DNA of 64,000 nucleotides from Leishmania martiniquensis (lineage: Eukaryota > Euglenozoa > Kinetoplastea > Trypanosomatida > Trypanosomatidae). The stretch is taken from contig NC_090169.1 in the NCBI RefSeq assembly GCF_017916325.1, forward strand, positions 1,314,501-1,378,500, given 5' to 3'. Positions 29,960 through 40,030 of this stretch are shown piece after piece; position 1 is the first letter of the stretch, and every line of letters begins with the position of its first letter. The position numbers were made by a program, and so were the translations under genes. A model generated the notes under the pieces. That model saw only the letters and a program-made list of their open reading frames with translations, was not told the origin of the DNA and searched no databases.

Positions 29960-32943
29960 GCAGCACGACGAAGCGTAGCGCAAGCTTCGCCGTATGTGTG
30001 CGCATCGTTGTTCTCGCTTGTTATGGTGTCGAGGTGCTAACCTATGTGTCTGCCTGCCAAGGCTGCTCTGACCTGAGTAGCCGCTGCAGCTAGAGTCACC
30101 GGAAAGCGAGAGCACACGAGGTACACCGTAAAGCTTAGTGATCAGAAGATAGGATCACAACGCAAGCTTTGTTTGCCACTGCTTCTCTTCTTTCCAACAC
30201 ATTGTCTTACTGCCCCACGAGTGCCCCCCTGAAGTTTCCGTCGTGTTTCTACGTGTTATGTGTGATCAGTGTAGCAGGGATTCTATCCCTCCTGCGCGCG
30301 CGCCCCCCCCACGCACACACACAGGCACACATATACACACGTCCTTGCCCGTAGGTAGAAGCAGTGCGCAGAAAGAGGGGGACGATCCCTTTGAACTTTG
30401 GCAGGAGCGCGCTGCAGAGCTGCTCTTTTCTGGTGTGTGAGATGTGTCTGTGGGGAGGGGGAGAGGGGGAATGCCTTCCGTTTTGCATATTCCCTGCCTC
30501 GATGCTGCTTGAAGGGGCACGCCATCGGCAGCGCAAGCCAAGAGGGTGGTGGTTGCTCACGTCTTCGCTTTTGTGGGCGCTTGTTCGTTACCCCGCGCTC
30601 ACCCTTTCTTTCCCTTCGTCGGACTGAGACCTCTCTGGCACGGAGGAGGGGGACGGCGGCTGCGCAAGGGTCGGCCACATGTACAGCTTTCAATGAAGGA
30701 ACCGTAATAGCACGCACATATATATACTCCATCAACAAGGAGAATGAAATGCGTGTGCGGGTGAAGTTTTTCTTATCGTCTCACCGCTTTTCCTTTTTTG
30801 CTTCAGCGTCGTCTCCGATACGTTTCTTATCATTGTCCCCCTTTCCTTTTTCTCTTTGCCTCTGTGTATGTCTCTCTCTCTGTGTGTATGTGTGTGTGTC
30901 TCTGTGCGTCTTGTGGGCCTCCACGGCGCGCTTTCACCTTGCGCCATGTCTGACTCGGGGTTGGGCTGCTCGTTTCCGGCGCGCCGCTCTCGTTGCTGTC
31001 CTCACGAGCCTCCTCCGTTGCTGGGCGGTGAGCTGTCGGCCTCTTTCATGATTGGCGCTTCGTTTTATTTTTTTCGTTGCTTTCACTTCTTTTTTTTCCC
31101 TTCATGTGCCCAGTCGCTACTTCTCTCTTTCGCTTTCATGTCGTTCGCTGACCGTTGTTGTGGAACCAGCCCCCACCGTCAGCACTTGTACGTACGGTGC
31201 TCGCTTTATCGCTGTATGCAAGCTCAAGCTTCACCCTTTCACTCCCTTCCCGACCACACGACCCTTGTGTGTAAGTGGGCCTGCGTCTCACTCTCTTGCC
31301 ACTGCCGTGGCTTTGCTGGCATTCTTTACTGTTTCTCTTCACTGCATAGCTGCTGGATGACGTACTGCCATCGAACGCGCTCTCGTGTCATCGTTCTCGA
31401 GCCTCTCTCTCTATCCGTCTTAATTTTGGGTCCGGTGTTGTGGGTGCACCCGGCAAAGCAAGTGACTCTGAGGGTGAAGGGTGTGCAGTCGTGCCCTTCT
31501 CACAGGCCCAACGAGAAGGCGTAGGGCAGTAGTTGGTAGCGAGGCAGCCACGACGGTGGCTTGCGTGTACGCGGTGTCAACCCGCACCCGTTAAGGTTAC
31601 TTCTTTTACGGGCGCATTCGCTTTGGTTGTGAATGCTGTCGCCTACTCCTTCTTTTTTCATTCACTCGTCTCCTTCCTGCTCTTCGTAGCAGCAGGTGTA
31701 GCGCGAAACAGTGTGGCGTTAGTGCCTGCACCGCAGCCCCGGCCTTCCGTTATACTCGCGCCTTTGCTGCTTGGTGTCCTCCTCCCTCCCTCCCTTCACA
31801 CCACTCTCCCCTCCTTTGCGTGCGCTCTCTCTCTCCCTCCCCGCCTCTCCTCCACCCACACCCCAAGCCCACTGGGAGATGCTTGCCCCGGGGGGGGGTT
31901 CAAGCGTACGCGTTGCTTTCATCGAAAATCGTTGTGTGGACTTATGGGTGCAGATGGCTGCTGGATCGGGGCGAGGGAAGGGGGGCGGGGGGTAGTGCAG
32001 TGCTCGATCATGTTCAGTTTCTGGAAGGATACTCTGCGGTGACACCTACCTCGTTTCTTCTTGTGCGCGTGAGTTGGGAATGTGTGCCGCATTCGCAGCG
32101 CTTGCATGTGGGCGCGTCTTTTCTTGTCTCCCACCTTTAAACTCTGTGGCGCTTCTTTTTGCCTCCACCCGTCGCGGGTGCTTTGTGGGTGAGAGAAGAG
32201 GGATGGCGACCCACTTCGCCTCTGCGCAGGGGCCGCATCACTCCGATTTCTGGACAGAATGACTGGCAGAGAAGACGGTTAGCAAGCGAGGGTTTAGTGC
32301 GAGAGAAGATGACAACAACTGAAATACGGCGGCGCCATCACGTAAAACGAAAACGAAGCAGTGAACATGCGGAACAAGGGGAAGTTGTGTGTGTGTGGGG
32401 GGGGCAGTGCCTCGTGAGACTGCGAAGGTGGCGCAAGACCAAAACCTGCGGGTCTCTCGAGTACCTCTGCTCTGCAAGAATTTCCCCTTTCTGCCGGCGG
32501 GATGACTCCATTTGATATTCAGCTGCTAAAGGTGCCGACGGCATCATCAGAGGGAGCGTTCACGCCACCAGCGCTAGCTTCGAGCTGCGCACTGCTCTTT
32601 CTTCTATACCACTCCTGTCGACTCGCCCCCTCTCTCCCCTCGGTGTAAGGTAAGATGTGAGCGTGTGTGTGTTTGTGTGTGTCGCCGGTAGACTATTGGT
32701 GACTAGGGTCCGCGACACTCTTCAGAGACAGAAAGTGTTGCTCAGCTTCTTTGCATGTATGAGTGTGTTTCTCTTACTATCTGCAAACAGCTCCCCACAC
32801 ACGCACGCTTTGATCCCGTCTCCATTTCGCCTTTTCCACAATCAAGGCTAGACACAGAACACGCATTCGGGCCTCAGCTCAAACAAAATTGAGTACGCGG
32901 GAGGGATCGCTGCTAAAGGGACGCACGGCGCAGCGAGCATACG
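29960..32943. other. Long intergenic spacer (3.0 kb)
   Basis: No supported gene. It contains CA-rich runs near 30311-30342 and a short TA run near 30718-30726. Three + frames of 170-220 codons (30.4-32.0 kb) translate to Cys/Leu/Ser/Phe-rich text typical of pyrimidine-rich spacer, and I do not accept them. Confidence 0.65.
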
Positions 32944-35424
32944 ATGGAGAAGGCATTTCCTCGCCTGTCCCTTCTCGTCGAGGAAGACCCACTGCCGCAC
33001 CTTTACGCGTCGAACGGAATTGCGGTACTCCCGTCTACCACCTCTCACGGCTCCTTCGTCGCCGTCGCGACGCATGGAAAGCCGTCAGCGGCAGCAGCGC
33101 CTGGGGCTTTCGATGTAGCGCGGTATCCTACCTCCTCTTTCTCGCCTATTATCAGTCTCGATGTCTACTCACTGGATGCCTCATCACTGCGGCCAACAGG
33201 TACAGCATCCAGCGCTACTGCCCAAGCCCCCGAGATGATGCTGGTGCACACCATCCCTGTTTTCTACGATGATGTTCGGTGTGCACATTCGCCGGACACA
33301 GCACAGCGGGGGGTGGTGAGCAAAATCAATGGCCGCTCTCCGTCGACGGCACCTGCTACCGTCCCAGCGAAGACCACAACTTCGACGGAAACGGTGGGGA
33401 AAGGGGCCCCTTTCTTCTCCCCACAATCGGCCGACATGGTGCCGCCGACAGCCCCCTCATCGTTAGAGGTGCAGCAGATTGCTTGGGTTGGCCTCACTGC
33501 TTTGGCCGTCAAGACGAGACAGCGTCAGCTACTGCTCGTTCGCTCTGGTCTCACCAAAGCCGCGAGCTCGTCCAGCTCTGAGGGTGAAGACGACGCACCG
33601 TTCGCCATGCGAGAGAAGCTTCGCGGCAGCCACCAGGAGTTGAGCGCCGTGTGCACGTCTTTTGCGCGTGTGGAGGACTTCTGCGTCGCCAGCGTCACTG
33701 ACAAGAGTGCAAGCGGTGTTGCAGAGAGCTGGCCTGTGTCCGTCATCATTGTAGCCGGTCTGAACTGTGTCCGTGGTGTAGTGTGCAGCGACGCAGCGGC
33801 GAATCGGATGCCAAAGGTGGCGCCGCGGCAGGCGAATCCGTCGCCTCTATGGAAAGAGCATAAGTGGACTATCGGGCCCTTTAGTCACGTGGCAGCGACG
33901 CCTCTTGCCGACTCAGACGTGTGCATTTGCGCAACATCGCTGAGCGGCAGCGTGGAAGTGTATTCGTGGAGAGTGTGCAGAGATGGTGGGGATGCGGTAC
34001 CGGTGTGCGTGCATCAGGTTCTAATGGCACCAGATCATTTCTTCTATGGGGTTTCCGTTTCTGCCGCCATGGCATCAGCGCACGATACGGTGAGGCAGAC
34101 TACACGGGGCATCAGCTTTTGGGTCGTCGGGGGCGAGTCCACAGGAACGCGTGGCAGTCGGACCGCACGGGGCGGCAACGGAGAGGCCCATGCCTCAACC
34201 CTGCCAGCTCTGCGTGGCCCCGACGGATGCGTGCTTCAGGTAACACCACAGAAAGCCGCTCAGAGCTCTGGGGAACATCAGAGGGACACTGTATCTCATG
34301 AAGCGGCGCGGACCGTAAGTGGAGTTCCTCGCATCTTGAACTCGCTGTGGGCAACATCGTCGAATGGATCACTTCCAGTAGCAGACGTGATCACCCAGAA
34401 TGCGGTCGTTTCAGGTGCCGCGGGATCAGCACCGTGGGAAACCGCGCGCTCTGCCTTTGAAGTCGCGTCGTGCCTTCGACTGGGGGCGCCGTGCTTCCTG
34501 CAAGCGCAGAGAAGAGGTATGTCAAAGAATGGTGACGACTCTGCGCGCGCCATGCCGGAAGGTGCGCTGGCAAGCAGATACATTCTTTTAATATACGCCT
34601 CCGCGAATCGCGCAAGCGGCACGGATGGTGTTTCGTCCTCCATGTCTGTCCTTTCCTCAGAATGCTCAGATAATCAAACGGTAGGGTGGGGCAGTGTGAT
34701 CTTGTCACTGGACAACGCCGACGTTGCTGCTGCGCTGGACTGGATGGCTGCAGCGCCATCAGAGGCTGGTGTACCACCGTTGTTTGGCATGGCCTCTGTC
34801 GCGCCCGCGCATATGGCGGTAGGAGAGCATCGGGATCGCAGCGCCACCCCTTTGCAGGGCACGCACGAGCTCCTCCTTTTTACTCCTCATCGAATCCTGC
34901 AGCTAAGAGTGAGCCACCACCGTGACTCGGCTGATGGCCGCATCAGTCGGCCTGTGCTCCACGTGCACGGAACGTACGGCGTGGACGGTCCGAAGCGCAT
35001 TGTTGGCGTAGTCCCTCTTCTGTCACTGAAGGCGCCAGCACCGCTTCTGATCTTCTTCGGCTCGGCAAGCCGTGTTGTGGCGAGCGGCAATGCCGGCGGT
35101 GAGAATGCGCGGTCCGTCTACGGCCAGCCAACGCGGACGTCGACCTGGGCTATCGTCGCGGATGTTCGAGCCTCTCTCCTTCGACAGCTCACCCCGTGGA
35201 TCTCTCTTGCGACAGTCGAGGCGGCGCCGGAGAGAAGTACGAACGCGCATGCGCACCACCGCGAAGCGAAACGCTTGGACACGGTGCAGGAGCTGATCCA
35301 CGCAGAGAGCGTACGCCTCCAGCGTCATTTCGACGGCCGCATGGACCGATTGGAAGCAATGTTGCATGACCTTCTTCAGTCCTTAAGAAAGAGCCAGGAG
35401 CGGCTGGCCTTGTCACCGCCGTAA
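32944..35424 (+). CDS. Unrecognised 826-residue protein with C-terminal coiled coil
   Basis: 826 residues from the ATG at 32944. The first ~700 residues are rich in short beta-type strands alternating with Ala/Ser/Thr/Gly-rich linkers (for example 'GIAVLPSTTSHGSFVAVATH' and 'VQQIAWVGLTALAVKTRQRQ'). That rhythm is seen in beta-propeller proteins, but I find no WD dipeptides at regular spacing. Several low-complexity inserts lie near 130-170 and 400-450. Residues about 765-820 form an Arg/Glu/Leu-rich coiled coil with 'RLQRHFDGRMDRLEAMLHDL'. A propeller-plus-coiled-coil layout occurs in trafficking, decapping and ciliary scaffolds. Without homology evidence no function is assigned. It is separated from the next gene by only 450 bases. 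Confidence 0.87.
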   Translation: MEKAFPRLSLLVEEDPLPHLYASNGIAVLPSTTSHGSFVAVATHGKPSAAAAPGAFDVARYPTSSFSPIISLDVYSLDASSLRPTGTASSATAQAPEMMLVHTIPVFYDDVRCAHSPDTAQRGVVSKINGRSPSTAPATVPAKTTTSTETVGKGAPFFSPQSADMVPPTAPSSLEVQQIAWVGLTALAVKTRQRQLLLVRSGLTKAASSSSSEGEDDAPFAMREKLRGSHQELSAVCTSFARVEDFCVASVTDKSASGVAESWPVSVIIVAGLNCVRGVVCSDAAANRMPKVAPRQANPSPLWKEHKWTIGPFSHVAATPLADSDVCICATSLSGSVEVYSWRVCRDGGDAVPVCVHQVLMAPDHFFYGVSVSAAMASAHDTVRQTTRGISFWVVGGESTGTRGSRTARGGNGEAHASTLPALRGPDGCVLQVTPQKAAQSSGEHQRDTVSHEAARTVSGVPRILNSLWATSSNGSLPVADVITQNAVVSGAAGSAPWETARSAFEVASCLRLGAPCFLQAQRRGMSKNGDDSARAMPEGALASRYILLIYASANRASGTDGVSSSMSVLSSECSDNQTVGWGSVILSLDNADVAAALDWMAAAPSEAGVPPLFGMASVAPAHMAVGEHRDRSATPLQGTHELLLFTPHRILQLRVSHHRDSADGRISRPVLHVHGTYGVDGPKRIVGVVPLLSLKAPAPLLIFFGSASRVVASGNAGGENARSVYGQPTRTSTWAIVADVRASLLRQLTPWISLATVEAAPERSTNAHAHHREAKRLDTVQELIHAESVRLQRHFDGRMDRLEAMLHDLLQSLRKSQERLALSPP

Positions 35425-35874
35425 CTCGAACCAGCGGCTCATCTTGGCTACCTGCCCGTGGGGCGAGAGAGCATCACAGCAAGATAAAACGAAGAAAATC
35501 GGCTATAAGCGAAAAAGATGGAGTCCGAGGCGGCCGCCACCCCTATCCCATCCTCTCTGCCTCCGGCCACGAGTGTCGTGTGCGTCGACGTCTGAGGGGC
35601 ATTGCCTGTTACGTATTTGATGGACTCTTCTCTTGTGCGTATAGGTTAGGGGGGGAGCTGCACCCAAATATCGAAAACAAAAAAAGAGGACCCTCATGAT
35701 GTTACCTCAAAGCGTGTATCACCCCGAGTTTTTTTTCAGCCAGTTTCCGCCTCTCTCACTCCTCTTCTAATCTCCTCTCCATGCAACCTGATCCTCGGTC
35801 GCTCACCACGCACCTGTTCCTCCTCCTCCGATCATCACTTCGCTTGCGGATGTGCCTTAAACACTCAAGACGGA
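35425..35874. other. Intergenic spacer
   Basis: 450 bases with no gene. Pyrimidine tracts at 35730-35835 precede the AAA ATPase start. Confidence 0.7.
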
Positions 35875-37470
35875 ATGGAGGCTAAGAAAGTCGAGGAAAC
35901 GCGCGTGTTGGTGTGCCAGGCGCGCGATCTCTTGCGAGGTCACCTCATTGCAGCCCCTGGTCGCCCGCTGTTCGTTGACGCACAACACGAACTAGGCACC
36001 ACACTACAGCAGCTACTACCTTGCCTCTCCATTCTTCGCTCGTACGAGCGTGAGTATGCGTATCTGTCCACATACGAGCTTGTCATAGGCGCTACCAGAA
36101 AAGTTCACGGCAGCCTTACAGCGGTAGATGCGACGATGAACGGGGAGGATAGGCAGCTCCTTAAAGCAAAACATGGAGTGATACACCACAGAATGGAGGA
36201 CAGCCCTGACGCTTCAGCAGCACCGTCCACGTCGATGGCGCCCAAAGGGGCGACAGCGACATCGATCTCAGCATCTGCCCTAAAGCCTGCCGCAGCTACT
36301 GCTCCCCCGGTGACGTGGAGGAACACATATGGATGCGCTGACGCCATTCTCGCCTTGCGCCAAGCCACAACGCTGCCGATGCAGCACCCATCCCTGTTCA
36401 CAGGCCCGCGGCAGCCGTGGCGCCGTCTGTTGCTCTATGGACCACCTGGCACCGGCAAAACGCGCCTGGCGGCCGCGACGGCGGCGGAGTACGGCGCTGT
36501 GTTTCTGAGCGTCTCTGCGGCAGACTTACTGAGCAAGTGGGTCGGCGAGAGCGAGAAGCACGTGCGTCACGTCTTTGCGCAAGCGTCCGCTTCCGCCCCA
36601 CGATGCGTTCTGTTCTTTGATGAGGTTGATGCCCTTTGCAGCGCGCGCGGCGGCTATGGAGAGAGCGAGCTGGCGCGCCGGCTCAAGACGGAGCTGCTGC
36701 TCCACCTCCAGATGGACCTGCCCGCGGTGACAGTGCTGGCGGCCACGAACTTGCCGTGGGAGCTGGATGCGGCCTTTCTTCGCCGGTTCGATCGATTTAT
36801 TCACGTCGGGCTCCCCACTGACGCAGTGAAGCGCTCTCTTTTGGTGACCGAGCTGCGTGGGGTCGCTCACACCATTAGCAGCGACGCGTTGGATCGCATC
36901 GTGGCACAAACAGAACGCTTCTCGGTGGTCGACATGCGGCGGCTGCTGTCCCACGCGGTGATGGCGCCAGTGACGGAATGGCTACTGCTTGCGCAAGCTA
37001 CAGATGGCAGCCCCAGCGACGACAGCGAAGCCCTCACCGGAGCTGAACATGATGGACTCGATGTGGTCAGCGCAGCCGCCGCCACTGCGCCGGCGCCGCT
37101 TCTCTCCCCCTCCTCACCCTCACGCACGCACACTGAATCGCGATGTCGGTCAATGCACCGCCTTGCAGACACGGAAATCCTCGGCGGCGGTGTTCGGAGC
37201 GCGACCTCACGAACACAGAGCACGCCGTCGCCTCTCTCCTCACCATCTCCATCTTCGCCAAGGAGCCCCGCCTGCAGTCCGGCGAAAAACTCTTCCTCAC
37301 TTTCGCATTGGGTGCACTTGCAGTGCCGGCGTCCATGCTGCCACGCCGACGAGGTGCCTCATGTGGAGTACCGCCATTTTGAAAAAGCTCTGCAGGCCAT
37401 CACGGCCACCACCACCTCCGAAGAGATGGCGCGCTACGCCACATGGCGCTCTCGCAGCACCGTCCTGTAG
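35875..37470 (+). CDS. Katanin/VPS4-like AAA ATPase with a large C-terminal insertion
   Basis: 531 residues from the ATG at 35875. An N-terminal helical region (about 1-75) could be MIT-like, then a variable linker leads to one AAA module. Walker A is G189-P-P-G-T-G-K-T196, pore loop 1 is 'SKWVGESEK', Walker B is 247-252 'FFDEVD', pore loop 2 is in 'GGYGESELARRLKTELLLHL', sensor 1 is 'AATNLPWELD', and the arginine fingers lie in 'RRFDR'. These place it in the meiotic clade (katanin p60, spastin, fidgetin, VPS4). The last helix typical of that clade ('HVEYRHFEKALQAI...YATW') is present. It is separated from the AAA lid by about 100 Ser/Pro/Ala-rich residues (about 382-475) and a short Cys cluster 'CRRPCCH'. 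Microtubule severing or ESCRT-III disassembly are both possible. ATPase motifs are intact. Confidence 0.93.
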   Translation: MEAKKVEETRVLVCQARDLLRGHLIAAPGRPLFVDAQHELGTTLQQLLPCLSILRSYEREYAYLSTYELVIGATRKVHGSLTAVDATMNGEDRQLLKAKHGVIHHRMEDSPDASAAPSTSMAPKGATATSISASALKPAAATAPPVTWRNTYGCADAILALRQATTLPMQHPSLFTGPRQPWRRLLLYGPPGTGKTRLAAATAAEYGAVFLSVSAADLLSKWVGESEKHVRHVFAQASASAPRCVLFFDEVDALCSARGGYGESELARRLKTELLLHLQMDLPAVTVLAATNLPWELDAAFLRRFDRFIHVGLPTDAVKRSLLVTELRGVAHTISSDALDRIVAQTERFSVVDMRRLLSHAVMAPVTEWLLLAQATDGSPSDDSEALTGAEHDGLDVVSAAAATAPAPLLSPSSPSRTHTESRCRSMHRLADTEILGGGVRSATSRTQSTPSPLSSPSPSSPRSPACSPAKNSSSLSHWVHLQCRRPCCHADEVPHVEYRHFEKALQAITATTTSEEMARYATWRSRSTVL

Positions 37471-38196
37471 TTGTGGGGGAGAGTGAGTGGAGGGTGGGGG
37501 GAGGGGGCGTCTGTCGTGGTGAGGCCGCAGGCGCATCTTTACTGTTTCACAGGGCTCGGAGCACCTCTTCGGACAGCTCCTCCCTCTCCCACTCCCATCT
37601 GGGGGCCTCTGTTGCACATTCTCTCTGCTACTGACTGCTCGTGATCCGTTATTTTTTTTTCTTTGCGTGTGAAGGCTTGTGCGCTGCACTCGTCTGGGCA
37701 ACCTCGTTTGTAGGCCTGTCTCCGCGCGCACACGCGTTGACGCTTCCGCCAGCTGCGTGCCGATGTCGATTCGTAAATTGAGAAAGGAACAGACGCAGTC
37801 GGCGAGGGGTACAGCTGACTGCCCCACCCCCTCCCCAAAGAAAGGAGGGATGGGCAGAGGTCGTGGCGTGGACGCGCAGTTTGTCTGATCAGTGTGCGCA
37901 GCACAGCGCTTGTCCCACCACGGAGGCCCTTGAGTGTCACTTGGTTATATGCCACTAGCGATGGTGGGTTCGACCCTCAAAGACGTCCCCCTTGTCACTA
38001 TCTGCTAGTGGGCGATGATGCACATCACTCTCGTGCCCTCCTCTCCTCCCTTTCCCGCTCTCTCACACTGCATGATGCCTTATCTGTTCTACATGTGTGT
38101 GTGTGTGTCTCTTGACGTTTCTGCGCGCCAGCGTCATTTCTTTCCTCAGTAGAGATACCTCACTCCATACGCGAGCGTGCGTGTACGCCTCACAGC
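37471..38196. other. Intergenic spacer
   Basis: No supported gene. A GT run lies at 38093-38108, and a CAG ending at 38149 follows a TC tract and is the likely splice acceptor of the deacylase gene. A GGTTCGACCC string at 37967 was checked as a tRNA T-arm and rejected. Confidence 0.65.
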
Positions 38197-38757
38197 ATGG
38201 CGATTCGGGTTGTACTGCAGGCCATGGACCAGGCCCATTTGCTGGTCGACAACATCGACAGGTATGTGCGCACGGGCCGCGGAGCCATAGTGTACATCGC
38301 TTTCCTCGCGGACGGAGATGACACCCAGATCACTGACGAGGCGCTGCGTCGCAGCGTAGATGTCCTGCTCCAGACCAAAATCTTCACGCACTTTTCACCA
38401 GAAAAGATGATCTCCCGGCCCCAGTCGCTAGAAGAGTGCCCTGAAATGGACATCGTCATCGTTCCACAAGCGTCATTAGGGGGAAAGCTGAAGGGGCGTT
38501 CGGTTCAGTTTCACCAGCTCGTCGACAAAGCCGTTGGAGCTGCACTGTACGATCGCTTCTGCCACTTTGTGCGCATTGCCCGTGGGGTAGACGAGACTAG
38601 CGTGGACGCTAATGGTGCGCCCCTGAAGGAGCAGGACGCTCCCGCTGGGGATGGCTGGATCAAATACAATTCCCGCGTCATTAGCGGCACCTTCGGGAAC
38701 CGCCAGGGCTTACGGCTCGAATCGGAAGGTCCGTTCACACACGTCTTTGACATTTGA
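38197..38757 (+). CDS. DTD2: DTD2/ATD-type D-aminoacyl-tRNA deacylase
   Basis: 186 residues from the ATG at 38197. The fold follows D-aminoacyl-tRNA deacylase: an N-terminal 'MAIRVVLQAMDQAHLLVDN' strand region, then two active-site motifs. These are P90-Q-A-S-L94 followed by G-G-K-L-K-G-R101, and G178-P-F-T-H182 near the C-terminus, preceded by 'GTFGNRQGLRLE'. Canonical DTD1 has SQ(F)TL and a GPVT(x)P motif. PQA(T/S)L with GPFTH is the signature of the animal paralogue DTD2, also called ATD, which uses a Gly-transPro motif and clears L-Ala or D-amino acids mischarged on tRNA. This is therefore an ATD-like proofreading hydrolase, cytosolic, active as a dimer. About 25 residues (around 127-158) form a charged insertion. 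I recall, unverified, a structural-genomics entry for a Leishmania homologue. Confidence 0.93.
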   Translation: MAIRVVLQAMDQAHLLVDNIDRYVRTGRGAIVYIAFLADGDDTQITDEALRRSVDVLLQTKIFTHFSPEKMISRPQSLEECPEMDIVIVPQASLGGKLKGRSVQFHQLVDKAVGAALYDRFCHFVRIARGVDETSVDANGAPLKEQDAPAGDGWIKYNSRVISGTFGNRQGLRLESEGPFTHVFDI

Positions 38758-39574
38758 CGCTCGCTGCGCAGCTACGAAAGGCGAAGCATTGAATGCGTCG
38801 AGGTCAGCAGCAGCTCGGCAAGAATGCGCGTGCCGCCCGAGCATACTCATATGGCGCTCGCTGAGGGCAGAGCACCTTGCAGCCAACCTGCAGCGCTCTC
38901 CTCAGTCCTCTTTACCCCCTCCACACACACACGCACATGCATGCACATGCATACACCTCTCCCGCACCCTCAGCTCATTTCATTGCGTGGCGCTGACGCT
39001 CTTTTCTGCCGCGGAAAGTAAGGAAAAGGCTGCAGAGTGCATGCGAAACCTGAAAAGGCTCATGTTAGCGCTGCAACGAACGAAAACTTAGAATTGCATC
39101 GGGTGCACCTCTCTCGGTAGGCAGAGGGGTCACCCATCATAGATCGCTGCTACATGGCCATGCAGTGTGTGCGACATGGTGTAACTCGTGCACACCACCC
39201 GCACTCCAGCGAATGTGCGAGCCCTACTTCGACAAGATGTGTGCGTTGCTGTTTTTTTTTTCAGTGTTCTGGCAGGACCTTTGTCATTCATGTGGCTTTG
39301 AGGGACAAGAAACACGCTTGTCTATGTCTGCATAACCTCTCCTGCACTGCGCTCTTTCGCTGCACCTCTTTCTCCGCCTCTGAAATTTCCTTTCACTGAC
39401 CCCATCGTCTCACACACAAGCACCAACCACTTCCATGTGTACGGGTGGCTGCCCAAGCACTCGGCTCTTTACCAGGCAAGCGGCTCTGCGCCATGCGTGT
39501 GCGGCTCGGATAAGGAGCTCTTTCCTACAGTTTTGATTCTGCTTCGGTCATCGGTATTCGATCTAAAGTCATCT
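38758..39574. other. Intergenic spacer
   Basis: No supported gene. A CA-rich patch lies at 38921-38950. The frame of the next gene is open from 39437 but its first ATG is 39575. Confidence 0.65.
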
Positions 39575-40030
39575 ATGGCACTGTCCAGCAGCGGCTCTGC
39601 CGCGTTGGTAGATCATGCGGTGCGGGCCTCCTCGATGGTGACACCGCAGTGGACGGCACAGCAGCGGTGTTTTCGGCAGTTGATGAAGTCGCTTCGCGGC
39701 GCGTACTTCCACGACCGCTCGAAGCTTTTTTGGGCCCGGCATCGCGTCCTCGTTGAGTTCTACAAGTACTCGCGTGTGGAAGAGGAAAAAGACGTTCTTC
39801 TGCTTATCGGAATCGGCAACGAAATCGCTCGCTTTATGGCCGAGTACATGAAAGTAGACGTCGGCGCCATCATGGAGCATAACGAGAAGATGCAATCGTT
39901 ACCTGTGGCGAAGGCTAAGCGGTACCGTGAGGAGTATTTGCTGCATGAGAAGCAACACGAGTCGTGGTGTAAGCAGAAGATTCGACTCATTATGGATCGC
40001 CGGCCGCCACCGCCATATCCGTTCTTTTAA
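39575..40030 (+). CDS. LYR-motif protein, LYRM7/Mzm1-like
   Basis: 151 residues from the first ATG (39575). The frame is open upstream but only from a GTG. A three-helix LYR-family layout is visible: 'CFRQLMKSLRGAYFHDRSKL' (about 32-51), 'ARHRVLVEFYKYSRVEEEKD' and 'LLLIGIGNEIARFMAEYMK'. The order of a basic helix, F-x-x-D, an R-x-x-x-x-E-F segment and a G-x-E-helix matches LYRM7/Mzm1, the chaperone that holds the Rieske Fe-S protein before insertion into complex III. The strict L-Y-R tripeptide is replaced around 'SLRGAY'. The C-terminal half is Lys/Glu/His-rich and ends with a proline run 'PPPPYPFF'. Mitochondrial matrix location is inferred from the family. An alternative is another LYRM member. 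Confidence 0.85.
   Translation: MALSSSGSAALVDHAVRASSMVTPQWTAQQRCFRQLMKSLRGAYFHDRSKLFWARHRVLVEFYKYSRVEEEKDVLLLIGIGNEIARFMAEYMKVDVGAIMEHNEKMQSLPVAKAKRYREEYLLHEKQHESWCKQKIRLIMDRRPPPPYPFF

Noticed and set aside
30398..32042. Three + frames of 170-220 codons after the P450
   Set aside because: They overlap in different phases, are Cys/Leu/Ser-rich, lack recognisable motifs and include long homopolymeric tracts.
37960..37985. GGTTCGACCC string resembling a tRNA T-arm
   Set aside because: The flanking five bases do not pair as a T stem and no acceptor, D-arm or anticodon stem can be built around it.
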